This document shows, in pieces, positions 35,911 to 46,304 of a stretch of DNA of 64,000 nucleotides (position 1 is the stretch's first letter; the number at the start of each line of letters is the position of its first letter). The stretch comes from Gnetum montanum. Lineage: Eukaryota > Streptophyta > Gnetopsida > Gnetales > Gnetaceae. The notes under the pieces are model-generated. The model was given only the letters and a program-made list of their open reading frames with translations. It was not told where the DNA came from and ran no database searches. The DNA lies in the NCBI GenBank assembly GCA_015680685.1, contig MNCI01000556.1:1449674-1513673 (forward strand), read 5' to 3'. The position numbers and the translations under genes are program-made.

Positions 35911-36089
35911 GTCCCTCATGGACTTAATCAATGATCATTGGTGCTTTAGTACCACCAATGCAAGTTAACAATATTCCATCATAGGATTTATGACACAAGG
36001 TATTATCACCTACAAGGATGTACTACTATGATTACTTTTGTACTACATCTTTTTAGGTAGCGGTTAGATTTTAGAAAGGCTCCCCTTGT

Positions 36090-36751
36090 TTGAGCTATGT
36101 GTTAATATCATCATACCACTCTTGGGTGTGAGATATTCTTGTCATGTCTATGGATGCAATGCTTGTTGTTTGAGTTATAGGTTTCATGTAACCCATTATC
36201 AAATTGGGCAATGCAAAAAACATGTTGGGTGCTATGCTTAGGGCTAAAGTAGTTAATGCATTAGCAATGGCATTTTTATTATAGGGAATATGTTGGATAT
36301 CTATAGTTGCAAATTGTTTAAGCAAGTGTTTCACCAAATCATAGTAAGGTTGTAAATGTTGTGCCTTGCAAGCGTAAACTTCTATGACTTGATTGACAAG
36401 AAGCTATGAATCACCTTAGATTACTATGTTTTTTATTCCTAAATCACAAGCTGCTAAGAAACCTCTAAGGAGGCCTTCATACTCTACCACATTATTTGTA
36501 CAAGGAAATGAAAAGTGATATCTGAAGGGTCAAATATCATTAGAGGGGAGCATGATAATAGCGGTGGCACTACCACCTTATGTGGTTGAAGCACCATCAA
36601 AGTGTAAAACTTCCTTAAAGTTTACATGTACTTGACTTATTCTATTAACATGCTCATCTGAAAATTTGGATTCATTGTTCCTTGATCATTTATGGGTGAA
36701 GCTATGAGTTATGCAGCTATTACTTGACCTTTTGTGGATGCTTGTACTATG
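36090..36751 (-). pseudogene. Element 2 second (archaeal-type) RNase H
   Basis: Minus-strand motifs in order: HFDGAST (first acidic residue, ~36,610), then a short GGSATAIIMLP strand, FPCTNNVVEYEGLLRGFLAA (catalytic Glu, ~36,490), GIKNIVI-GDS-LLVNQV (Asp, ~36,410) and FATIDIQHIPYNKNAIANALTTLA (~36,245, where the usual final Asp is Asn in IANAL). Such a domain between classic RNase H and integrase marks Tat-lineage elements. The Nested Element insertion ends this segment at 36,751. Confidence 0.85.
36747..36751. repeat. target-site duplication, left copy (CTATG)
   Basis: CTATG directly precedes the TGTTGGC start of the left LTR and recurs at 46,305-46,309 directly after the right LTR. The host sequence reads through without loss when one copy and the insert are removed. 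Confidence 0.9.
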
Positions 36752-37572
36752 TGTTGGCACATTTTGGCCATTTAATGGAGCAGGCTTTGTGAGGTTTTCA
36801 GGCTAATCATATAACTAAAGTTCACCTTGTTTTAAATATTGCCAATATTTTATTGGATGAAGACTTTTTAGAGGTGTTGGGTTGGTAGTTTGAAAGGTTT
36901 TTCTCTAATTGATTCACTAGCAAATACAATTTTGTTTAAGACAAATGATCAATTGTTCAGAGTTCATGACAATCTTCTACTAGCTATTTTAGTGCCAAAG
37001 AAGTATTCATTGGATCTACAAACATGTATTGATGTACAAGTCAAGAAGTGGGTTTAGTTAACCTCCATAAGGTATGGGAAGGTAATAAATGTAAGGCAAC
37101 TTGTAGTCAGCTTAGACAATCTCAATCCCAATTTTTGGCAAAGAAAAAGAAAATATAGAAAAAATGTATGACCAAATAATGGATTCAATACTGTGAATGG
37201 AATGCATCAAAAGAAGAAGAAGAAATGTGAGTCTTGGTGGTGAAGTGGTTCATGAAGCTCACATACGAATCCTGTGCTCTGGCCAAACGCACAATGACGA
37301 GTTTGTGAAGCCTAACTCTGAATAACACCCACCCTCTACATCTGCATCTACACAAACTATCGCACTACTCTAGTTTTAGACTAACACTGCTACTACTAGA
37401 GAGGCTCTTTCCAGGCCTTCCAGAGGCCATTTTTCCAAGCTCTTTCTTCTTAGTCTCAACCTTAGCCTTGGCAATGGTTTCATGCCTTCCACGCATAACA
37501 GCAACGACCAGAATTGCCAATTTTGCTGCCAGTGATTTGCTTTCCTTCTCTGATTTATTCACACCTACCTAG

Positions 37573-37890
37573 GATCTGATCCTCAGCGAGGAAAATCTAC
37601 CCTCTGTTCTATTGAATTTTCACAAGGATGTTGTGATCGCAGAGGAAGAAAAGCGGGTTCATCCATCTTTCAAGGTGAACAGAGATGAGCAAGGCAATAT
37701 CTTTGCATGGGGCTCTCAAGACATGAAGTGTGTCCCCACATAGTACTTGGAAGCCATTAGGAATCTCAAGAGTAAGGGTTTTGTTCCAACTGGAAATCTA
37801 CATATTTCGTTTGTTCTGGATGAGGAGATCGGAGGCCATGATGAAGCTGAAAATTTTGTGGAGTTCAAGGTTTCCAGCAGGGTTGCAAGG
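37573..37890 (+). pseudogene. ACY1-like: captured aminoacylase-1 (M20) fragment, 5' LTR copy
   Basis: One plus-strand frame reads like the N-terminal catalytic region of plant aminoacylase-1 for about 100 codons. It has NLPSVLLNFHKDVV (HxD, metal-ligand His and catalytic-site Asp), DEQGNIFAWGSQDMKCV (normally ARGSQDMKCVG), YLEAIRNLKSKGFVP and SFVLDEEIGGHDEAENFVE (EE pair, catalytic Glu and metal ligand). One in-frame stop (TAG, 37,741) replaces the Gln before YLEA; the same stop is in the other LTR. The similarity ends at GCAAG|GTAGGT, which looks like an exon-intron border, so genomic rather than cDNA capture is possible. Family members remove acyl groups from N-acyl amino acids. Confidence 0.85.
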
Positions 37891-37899
37891 TAGGTATCT

Positions 37900-38300
37900 A
37901 GGTCAAAAATGATGATGGTAGAACACATGTTAGGGTTATTTTCAGAGGTAGTGGTAGCAACATTTTGCACAACTTGCTAGGTCATGAAAGTGTCTGTGGT
38001 TCCATGGGTGTCTCCATGCAGGCCACGTTGAATTCTTTTGCTGTATTTTGCTGGTGAATTGCAGGACTTGGCACGAGCGCTTGCTATGTTTTGGAGTTCT
38101 CCCACCATTTTGGAGAAAGCTAAAGGAATGAAACGGAGAAAAGAGAATCTAGAAATGGACTTCCCTTCCCTTGCTTTGGTCCATCTTGTCATGAAAGTAG
38201 CACAAAAATATAGCACGCACATATATACAGCATTACATTCCTGCGTGCATGCCTCTCTCTCTACCTTACTCCATTGGATTAAACTATTTTCCTAGTGCTA
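37900..38300 (+). pseudogene. second coding-like segment in the 5' LTR, unidentified
   Basis: Downstream of the aminoacylase piece a frame reads GRTHVRVI, ILHNLLGHESV, TLNSFA and (after a shift) GELQDLARALA, FWSSPTILEKAKGMKRR and MDFPSLALVHL. The right LTR holds the same peptide with mostly conservative changes (QDLVQALAAFWSPPTICEKAKGMKR). I do not recognise the family. It could be a further captured exon or an LTR-born frame. Confidence 0.4.
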
Positions 38301-38696
38301 GCATCCAAGCTGCCAGCTCCACCACCCACAGTCGTAGCAGCTGTGCCTACCTTGGAATGAAAAAATGCTTTCAACACAACAATTTGGTCTGCACGAATGA
38401 ATTCAAATGAAAATATTTTGTCTGGTCTCCATCTTTTGCAGCTAAGATCTTAGCCCGTGGATCGCGAAATTGCAGTGTTGATAAGAGGCTTGGTAGGAAA
38501 AACACAATCTATCTTGAATCTTGATCTAGTACCGAACTTGTAAACTTTTGTTCTAAGAAGAAGAGTATGCAATATCACTGAACTATATTAAATCCTAGAA
38601 CTGCAATATTCTCTTTAAAACAAAAATAAAATAAAATATTTTATGATTTAAAAATGGAATTTGTGCAACAATTGCTCAAAATCCTATGTGAATTGA

Positions 38697-38985
38697 ACAC
38701 TTGTCAATTGAAATGGTGGTTATAACCACCACCAAGGCCACTTGTCAACTATAGACTTTTTGTCTCCACAATGGCCACTTGTCAACTAAATGGATCATTT
38801 GTCAACTAAATGGAACACTTGTTAACTACAACTATTTTATCTCCATGGTGACCACTTGGAAATTGAATGAAGACACTTGGCAACTAAATGAAGAAACTTG
38901 GAAATTGAATGAAGAAACTTGGCAACTGAATGAAGACACTTGTCAACTACAGCTTTTTTGTCTCTATGGTGGTTATAACCACCCA
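38697..38985. repeat. ~22-bp minisatellite between two 16-bp palindromes, 5' LTR
   Basis: Around ten units of CACTTGGCAACTAAATGAAG or CACTTGTCAACTAAATGG type run in tandem. The block is bounded by GGTGGTTATAACCACC at 38,715-38,730 and again at 38,968-38,983, both perfect palindromes. It ends about 40 bases before the TATA box. The right LTR has the same layout at 44,755-45,040, with the second palindrome altered by one base. Confidence 0.85.
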
Positions 38986-39021
38986 AAATTTTTGTAACTT
39001 ACCTAACTACCTATGAGACCC

Positions 39022-39028
39022 TATAAAA
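39022..39028 (+). promoter_or_regulatory. TATA box of the 5' LTR
   Basis: TATAAAA lies in GAGACCCTATAAAAGGGCTTC and is conserved at 45,079-45,085 in the other LTR. Transcription would start about 30 bases on, near the GGACACTTAAGG stretch. Position and conservation support it as the retrotransposon promoter. Confidence 0.75.
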
Positions 39029-40263
39029 GGGCTTCAAGGGTAGGAAGGGAAGGACACTTAAGGTCTCATATCACACACTTGGGCTCTCACTTGGAGACAC
39101 ACTTTGAGTTCCGGGAAGAGCTTCTAAGAAGAAATTGTGAACAATTGCTTGTAAGATGGCTTGCTAAAGAAAATATTTTAGCCTCTTTGTCATAGTCTTG
39201 TGATTTATGTTTTATTTTTATTTTGTTTAAATTATTTAGCTAGTGGTTTAGATAGTATCATCCTTGGCAAGTAATTTTGGGATTTTTAGATTGCTCTTAT
39301 TGTTCTTGTTTCCTGATAGAAAATTTCTGTGAAAATTTTGCCATAGAAGCACTTGTGTTTAAAAGCCTTAAGAGCATTTTAGTAGTAAATTTTATTATTT
39401 TGCAACATATCATAACTTCTATTGAGATCATTGTAAGAGAGCCTCTGCTTGTAGTCATGCCATTGAACGATTCAATATTCAAGAGGGTTCAAAAAATCTT
39501 TGGTATTTTGATGGGACCAAAATAGCTTCTTTTATCTTTAAAGTGAATCTCCATGGTATTTCAATCAGAAATTGTCAAGTCTTTTAAAGTTTCTGTTCAA
39601 TGAAATTGTTGACATCCATTATCTAACAAAAATGGAGTCTTGTACGTGGTAGTTTACACAACAATTTTTTGGTAACATAGTAGGATTGTCTTGAAGAAAT
39701 TGCTTATTTGAGCCTTGGAAGTTTGAACAATTCGTAGATATTGAATTTGGGATAGCTTTATTGTGAAGTGTTTCCTCGTGTCATTTTACCTTGTTTAAAT
39801 ATTTGAGGTCCATGCAAATCTGCTTTCTTTTCTATCTATTTCCATCGAATCTTGCTCTATTTCTAGTTTTCTTGTGGAACTATCTCTTTCTCTGGGGAAA
39901 ATTAGAGGTAGATTCAAAGAGTTGTGCTCAAATATTTTTTCAAAATTTTATTTGTTACAAGTAGATATTATAAGTACCACGTAGACTAGGAAATTGAACA
40001 AAATAGGAACTCTGAACAACTCACAGTACTTCGCAAAGTTGGCTGAATCTCTTTAAGACAAGTCATCTATAGTTTACACATAACGCAATCATTTCATTTT
40101 TCACAACCACATGCCACAATAGCACACACACATACTCACATAAACTACTAAGTTTATTTGGAGGTATTTGGGCCTTGGTGCTTCCAGAGACCAACAGGCA
40201 CCTAAATCCTATTCGAGGACACTCGTTGGTAGTCACGTCCCAAACGGTTGCCAATAATTCTTT

Positions 40264-40281
40264 TGGTGCTAGAAGGAGGCC
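40264..40281 (+). promoter_or_regulatory. primer-binding site of the Nested Element
   Basis: TGGTGCTAGAAGGAGGCC starts 7 bases after the left LTR end. TGG pairs with the CCA end of a tRNA. Three other elements in the window carry close variants of this site, which links them as relatives. The primer tRNA was not identified. Confidence 0.8.
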
Positions 40282-40429
40282 TGAAAATTTAGCCTCTAGG
40301 TTCATAAGCCTTATAATTTGAGCACATCAACAATTCGTTGTTACTATAAATGCTTAAGATATTAGATACTATTTTCAGTTCATGACCAAGAAGATTTATA
40401 GTTTGGGAAATTTCAAATTTCATCAGAAG

Positions 40430-42570
40430 AAGAACAAAAGAAAGTTTTTGAATTAGGAACAAGTAGTGGAGTGAAAACTAGAAGATCAAGAAGATCATCC
40501 ATTATATCTGGTTTATCAATTGATAAGAGAAGATCTAGAAAGTCAAAGAGTTCAACATTTCAAAAGAATAGGATGGAAAATCCTTGGCAAAGAGTTACAC
40601 CATTAGGATTTCAAAATTACAATGATATTCCTAAGGTAGTTTACAAATATTTTCCTGAGCCTTTCATTCCTGGAAAAGCTTATTTAGTTGACGAATATAT
40701 TCACATGTTTGAGTTAGCTTTAGCTCATGCAAATATTCAACATTAAGATCAACCTTGTAGGTTCTTTGTATTAAATCTAAAGGATATGGCTCAGATTTGG
40801 TATTCAAACTTACCAAGTAATAGTATTACAAGTTGGGATGACATGAAGAACCTTTTCTTAGCCTAGTTTGGTAATTAGTTAGATAAAAAACAACTATACT
40901 GTGGGCTGATACAAGCTAAGTAAGGAGTTAAAGAGTTAATTAGAGATTTCAATATCAAGTTTCAATGAATTTGTAGACTCTTTCAAAGACAATATAGGCC
41001 ATCAGAATAAATGCTTAAAGAAACTTATCTTAAGGTTATTAACCCCAACATTTCAATTTGGTTAAGGAGAAATCCAAACTTAACTACACTAAATGAATAC
41101 TTTAGTGAAGCTATACAGTTATAAAAATAGTTGAATCTTGAAGAAAATATTGTGATTCAAAAAAGAGAAGAAAGAGTTATGATTCCTATGCAATATTTTG
41201 CTCAATTTAAAGCTTTACCAGGTCCATATCATGTTAAGATAGAGCAAGAACATGAAAAATTAGGATTTGAAAAAGGACAATTAATGAGAGATATGTCTAA
41301 CAAAATAGTGAAGCTTGAAAAAGCTTTGGCAAGAGTTAATATCAATGAAGAAAGGAAAAATAGAAAGCATAAACATCAAGACACTAAGTTAGCAGAAGAT
41401 GAGGATGAAAGTGACCTTATTATGTCCAACTTTCTTGATATTGAATCTGATAATGAGTTATCTAGTGTTCATTATGCAAGTAAATCTTCTAGCAATGGAT
41501 CTAGTGATACTTCTTCTCTATCAAGTTCTGAAGAAGATATGTCATCAGATGAAGAATGTAATAACAATGAGGAAAATGGATATAGTCTTCGATCTAAGGA
41601 AAGACTAACTACTTCTAGACCCCCAAATGTTATTACTGATCCATCTACTAAGAGAAAAGCTTTTGAGCCAAATAGAAGAGATAAGAATAAAGGTAAAGAC
41701 AATCAAGTGGAGCAAAGCACTCCAAATCAGTCTTTCAATAAATGGATAAAGAGATGAAGCTTTATTGGTGATGGAGAATATGATTTGATTAAAGACCTTA
41801 AACATGTCAAGGCCAATATTAGCCTCTATTAGTTGCTTCAAATACGAGATCAGCAAAGAAAGTCTTTAGAGTTCATTAAAGATAAAAGGAGAGTTAGAGA
41901 ATCAGAGTTAACTTATGTGTCTAACAATGATGAGAAATTAGAGACTTTATATGATAAGGAAGCTCCTCCTTTTCTTTTGACAATGAAATTAAAGGATAAA
42001 TACTTACACAATTGTTTGGTTGATTCTAGAGCTACATCTACTATAATGCCATTATCTATATGTAAGTAACTTGGTTTGATTCCTAAAAAATAAAATAAAA
42101 AGATTGTTCAAGTGGATAAAAGTAGAGTGAAGATTGTGGGTCAATTACCAAATGTCCTATTGGAAATTGCTTCTGAACCCCACGTCAGAAGTAGACTAAC
42201 TATCCAACTGGTAGATATACCAGATTCACATAGTCTCTTATCGGGTAGAAGTTGGAGCAAGAACTTCTTAGGTTACATATCAACAGATTATTCTCACATG
42301 TGGTTACCCTGGAAAGAAGAACCAAATCAAATATACATCTATAGCAAACCTATGATGATTGATAACATTACTTCGAATGGAAAAAGTAAGATGGTTGAAA
42401 AAGGAGGTGTTGAAAACAAAATTTGTACACTCCAAGAAAATTATAGTTCTAAGAAAGAAGATAAGAGAATTGCTGAAGAAAATGCTATAAAAGATCAAGT
42501 TGAAAACTCCAGCAAGCCAAAAGATAATAGATATATTACTTATGAGAAGGTTAGTGAGGATTCCTACTAG
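40430..42570 (+). pseudogene. Nested Element gag-protease frame with 12 stops, no frameshift
   Basis: One frame runs from about 40,430 to 42,570. Early it is basic (KTRRSRRSS). The gag core follows: GKAYLVDEYIHMFELALAHANIQ, FFVLNLKDMAQIWYSNLPSNSI, SWDDMKNLFLA-FGN, VKELIRDFNIKF and ETYLKVINPN. After a coiled, charged stretch and an acidic Ser-rich region (~41,400-41,560) comes a retropepsin-like domain: PPFLLTMKLKDKYLHNCLVDSRATSTIMPLSI (DSRA where DSGA is expected) and SLLSGRSWSKNFLGYISTDY. Stops are at 40,744, 40,864, 40,876, 40,921, 40,966, 41,008, 41,122, 41,128, 41,755, 41,830, 42,067 and 42,091. No RT, RNase H or integrase follows. Confidence 0.88.
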
Positions 42571-42802
42571 TGGAATCCTCCCCATTCTCTTCCCATCTCA
42601 AGAATAGTCCATGAACAAAGGAATTGATAATGTACAGTATATTGTTTCTTTTAGGAATGAGGTTTTTATACCATCAAATATTATGTTTGATGGGAATTTT
42701 CCTCGAAAAACATTTATCTTTCCAGCTATAAAAATTTCAATAAAAGCTTCAAGGACAATTCAATTTTAAAATAGGGCTTGCATAAATTTCCTTAAGTCTT
42801 TT

Positions 42803-42816
42803 AAAGGGGGCAGAAA
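42803..42816 (+). other. polypurine tract before the 3' LTR
   Basis: AAAGGGGGCAGAAA lies immediately before the TGTTGGC start of the right LTR. Thirteen of 14 bases are purines. This is the expected plus-strand primer and fixes the element's orientation. Confidence 0.85.
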
Positions 42817-43637
42817 TGTTGGCACATTTTGGCCATTTAATGGAGCAGGCTTTGTGAGGTTGTGGAGAAAATAATATAACTAAAGTTCACCCTAATTTAA
42901 ACATTGCCAATATTTTATTGGATGAAGACTTTTCAGAGGTGTTGGGTTGGTAGTTTAAAAGGTTTTTCTCTAATTGATTCACTAGCAAATACAGTTTTGT
43001 TTAAGACAAATGATCAATTATTCAGAGTTCATGACAATCTTCTACTAGCTATTTTAGTGCCAAAGAAGTATTCACTAGATCTACAAACATGTATTGATGT
43101 ACAAGTCAAGAAGTGGTTTTAGTTAACCTCCATAAGGTATGGGAAGGTAATGAATGTAAGGCAACTTGTAGTCAACTTAGACAATCTCAATCCCAATTGT
43201 TGGCAAAGAAAAAGAAAATAGAGAACAAATGTATGACAAAATAATGGATTCAATAGTGTGAAGGGAATGCATTAAAAGAAGAAGAAGAAATTTGAGTCTT
43301 GGTGGTGAAGTAGTTCATTAAGCGTACATATGAATCCGGTGCTCTGGACAAGCGCACAATGACAAGTTTGTGAAGCCTAACTCTAAATAACACCCACCCT
43401 TTGCATCTGCATCTACACAAACTGTGATGCCACTCTAGTTTCAGACTAACATTACTATTGCTAGATAGGCTCCTACTAGGCCTTCTAGAGGTCATGTTTT
43501 CATGCTCCTTCTTCTTAGTCTCAACCTCAGCGTCAGCAATCATTTCAAGCCTCCCATGCATAACAGCAACAGCTAGAATTGCCAATTTCGCTGCTAGTGA
43601 TCTGCTTTCTTTCCTTGATTCTTTCATGCCTGCCTAT

Positions 43638-43954
43638 GATTTGATCATCAGTGAAGAAAATCTACCCTCCATTCTACTGAATTTTCACAAGGATGTTGTG
43701 ACAATAGAGGAAGAAAAGTGGGTTCATCCGCCTTTCCAGGTTAATAGAGATGAGCAAGGAAATATCTTCGTGCGAGGCTCTCAGGAGATGAAGTGTGTCC
43801 CCACTTAGTACTTGGAAGCCACTAGGAATTTCAAGAGCAAGGGTTTTGTTCCAACTAGAACTCTACATCTTTAATTTGTTCTGGACAAGGAGATCAGAGG
43901 CCATGACAGCGCTAAAAAGTTTGTGGAGTTTGAGGTTTCCAGGAGGGTTGCGAG
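43638..43954 (+). pseudogene. ACY1-like: captured aminoacylase-1 (M20) fragment, 3' LTR copy
   Basis: Reads NLPSILLNFHKDVV, EEEKWVHPPFQVNRDEQGNIF, RGSQEMKCV, then the shared TAG at 43,806, YLEATRNFKSKGFVPTR and VLDKEIRGHDSAKKFVEF. Compared with the left copy it keeps KWVHPPF and VRGSQ better but has lost DEEIGG to DKEIRG and gained a stop (TAA) near 43,873. The shared stop shows the fragment was already non-functional in the parent element. The upstream 43,458-43,637 frame (FLVSTSASAIISSLPCITA) does not resemble aminoacylase, so the capture starts within the gene. Confidence 0.85.
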
Positions 43955-43979
43955 CCAGGTATCTAGGTCAACAATGATG

Positions 43980-44350
43980 ATGGTAGAACGCATGTTAGGG
44001 TTATCATCAAAGGCAATAGTAGCGGCATTTTGCACAACTTGTTGGGCCATGGAAGTGTCCATGGTTCCATGGGTGTCTTCATGGAGGCCACACTGAATTC
44101 TTTTGCTACTGCTACTGGTGAATTGCAGGACTTGGTGCAAGCACTTGCTGCATTTTGGAGTCCTCCCACCATTTGTGAGAAAGCCAAAGGAATGAAACGG
44201 TGAAAAGAGAATCTAGAAATGGATTTCCCTTCCCTTGCTTTGGTCTGTCTTGGCATGCAAGCAACACAAAAATATAGCATGCAAATATATAGAGCATTGC
44301 ATTCCTGTGTGCATGCCTCTCTCTCTGCCTTGCTCCGTTGGATTAAACTA
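43980..44350 (+). pseudogene. second coding-like segment in the 3' LTR, unidentified
   Basis: The counterpart of 37,900-38,300. One frame stays open from NNDDGRTHVRVII through NSSGILHNLLGHGSV, GVFMEATLNSFATATGEL, DLVQALAAFWSPP and EKAKGMKR to a TGA near 44,200, followed in frame by KENLEMDFPSLAL. That it stays open longer here than in the left LTR suggests real former coding. Family unknown. Confidence 0.4.
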
Positions 44351-44754
44351 TTTTCCTAGTGCTAGAATCTAGGCTGCCAACTCCACCACCCACAGTCGCA
44401 GTAGCTGTGCCCACCTTTGAATGACAAAATGCTTTCAACACAACAATTTGGTCTGCACGAATGAATTCGAATCAAAATATTTTGTCTTGTATCCATCTTT
44501 TGTAGCTAAGATGTCAGCTCGTGGATCATGAAATTGTAGTTTTGATAAGAGGCTTGGTAAGAAAAACACAATCTATCTTGAATCTTCATCTAGTACTGAA
44601 CTTGTAAACTTTTGTTCTAAGAAGAAGTGTATGCAATGTCATTGAACTATAATAAATCCTAGAACTGCAATATTCTCTTTAAAATAAAAAAAACTATTTT
44701 ATGATTTAAAAATGGAATTTGTGCAACAATTGTTCAAAATCCTATGTGAATTGA

Positions 44755-45040
44755 ACACTTGTCAATTGAAATGGTGGTTATAACCACCACCAAGGCCACT
44801 TGTCAACTATAGACTTTTTGTCTCCACAATGGCCACTTGTCAACTAAATGGGCCACTTTTCAACTAAATGGGACACTTGTCAACTACAATTTTTTTATCT
44901 CCATGGTTACCACTTGGTAACTAAATGAAGACACTTGGCAACTAAATGAAGACACTTGGCAACTAAATGAAGATACTTGGCAACTAAATAGGACACTTGT
45001 CAACTACAGCTTTTTTGTCTCTATGGTGGTTATAGCCACC
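44755..45040. repeat. ~22-bp minisatellite, 3' LTR copy
   Basis: Tandem CACTTGGCAACTAAATGAAG units, more uniform than in the left LTR (three nearly identical in a row at 44,930-44,985). Palindromes are at 44,773-44,788 (perfect) and 45,025-45,040 (one mismatch). It ends upstream of the TATA box. Confidence 0.85.
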
Positions 45041-45078
45041 AAAAATTTTTGTAACTTACCTAACTACCTATGAGACCC

Positions 45079-45085
45079 TATAAAA
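45079..45085 (+). promoter_or_regulatory. TATA box of the 3' LTR
   Basis: TATAAAA in the same GACCCTATAAAAGGGCTTC context as the left LTR. In this copy it could drive transcription rightwards into Element 2 DNA, antisense to that element. Confidence 0.7.
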
Positions 45086-46304
45086 GGGCTTCAAGGGTAG
45101 GAATGGAAGGACACTTGAGGTCTCATATCACACACTTGGGATCTCACTTGAAGACACACTTTGAGTTTTGAGAAGAGCTTGTAAGAAGAAATTATGAACG
45201 ATTGCTTGTAAGATGGCTTGCAAAAGAAAATATTTCAACCTCTTTGTCATAGTCTTGTGAGTTATGTTTTATTTTTATTTTGTTTATATTATTTAGCTAG
45301 TGGTTTAGATAGTATCATCCTTGGCAAGTAATTTTGGGATTTTTAGATTTCTCTTATTGTTCTTGTTGCCTGATAGAAAATTTTTATTAAAATTTTGGCA
45401 TAGAAGAACTTGTGTTTAAAGCCTTAAGAGCATTTTAGTAGTAAATTTTTTTATTGTGCAATGTATAAGAACCACTATTGTGATTATTGTAAGAGAGCCT
45501 CTACTTATAGTCATGTTGTTGAATGATTCAATAGTCAAGAGGGTTCAGAAAATCTTTGGTATTTTGATGGGACCAGAATAGCTTCTTTTTATCTTTAAAG
45601 TGAATATTTCAATCAGAAATTGTTAATTCTTTTGAAGGTTCTATTGAATGCAATTGTTGACATCCATTATCTAACCAAAATGGAGTCTCGTACGTGGTAG
45701 TTTACGTAGCAATTTTTTGGTAGCATAGTAGGATTGTCTTGAAGAAATTGCTTATTTGAACCTTGGAAGTTTGAACAATTCGTAGATATTGAATTTTGGA
45801 TAGCTTTAATTTAAAGTGTTTACTTGTGTCATTTTACCTTGTTTAAATAGTTGAGGTCCATGTAAATCTACTTTCTTTTCTATCTATTTCCATCGAATCT
45901 TGCTCTATTTCTAGTTTTCTTGTGGAACTATCTCTTTCTATGGGGAAAATTAGAGGTAGATTCAAAGAGTTGTGCTCAAATTTTTTTGCAAAATTTTATT
46001 TTTTACAGGTAGGTATTATAAGGACTACATAGACTAGGCAATTGAACAAAATAGGAACTCTCAAAAACTCATAATACTTGGCAAAGTTGTCTGAATCTCT
46101 TTAAGACAAGTCATCTATAGTTTACACATAACGCAATCGTTTCATTTTTCACAACCGCACACCACAATAGCACACACACATACTCACATTAACTATTGAG
46201 TTTATTTGGAGGTATTTGGGCCTTGGTGTTGCCAGAGAATAGCAAGCACCTAAATCCTGTTCAAGGACACTCGTTGGCGGTTGCATCCCAAATAGTTGTC
46301 AATA

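Larger units (their letters stand above)
36752..40256 (+). mobile_element. Nested Element 5' LTR
   Basis: Contents in order: an unidentified coding-like start (36,880-37,060), the aminoacylase fragment (37,573-37,890), a second coding-like segment (to ~38,300), a minisatellite bounded by two palindromes (38,700-38,985), a TATA box (39,022) and a ~1.2-kb R/U5 region ending at the primer site. It aligns throughout with 42,817-46,304. Confidence 0.92.
36752..46304 (+). mobile_element. Nested Element: 9.55-kb gag-pro LTR element with captured host gene
   Basis: Left LTR 36,752-40,256 (3,505 bp), internal region 40,257-42,816 (2,560 bp), right LTR 42,817-46,304 (3,488 bp). It has a perfect 5-bp duplication (CTATG), LTR ends TGTTGGC...GCCAATA (the usual final CA has become TA), a primer site and a polypurine tract. 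The internal region codes only for gag and a retropepsin-like domain, so replication enzymes must come in trans. LTRs are larger than the internal region and hold a piece of a host aminoacylase gene. By hand, the last 171 LTR bases differ at about 23 sites, ~20 of them transitions, so the insertion is old. Confidence 0.92.
42817..46304 (+). mobile_element. Nested Element 3' LTR
   Basis: Aligns end to end with the left LTR; 3,488 bp. It starts TGTTGGC and ends GTCAATA before CTATG. Differences are mostly transitions plus small indels, about 8 percent in a mid-LTR stretch (44,340-44,510) and 13 percent in the last 171 bases by hand count. Confidence 0.92.

Noticed and set aside
37977-38222. Minus-strand frames opposite the captured segment in both LTRs
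   Set aside because: They are shadows of the plus-strand coding-like sequence and are not conserved between the two LTRs.
41131-41757. The 208-codon open frame as a host gene
   Set aside because: It lies in one frame with gag upstream and protease downstream, inside an element with LTRs, primer site and polypurine tract. Its apparent start is not an ATG but follows a stop in the gag frame.
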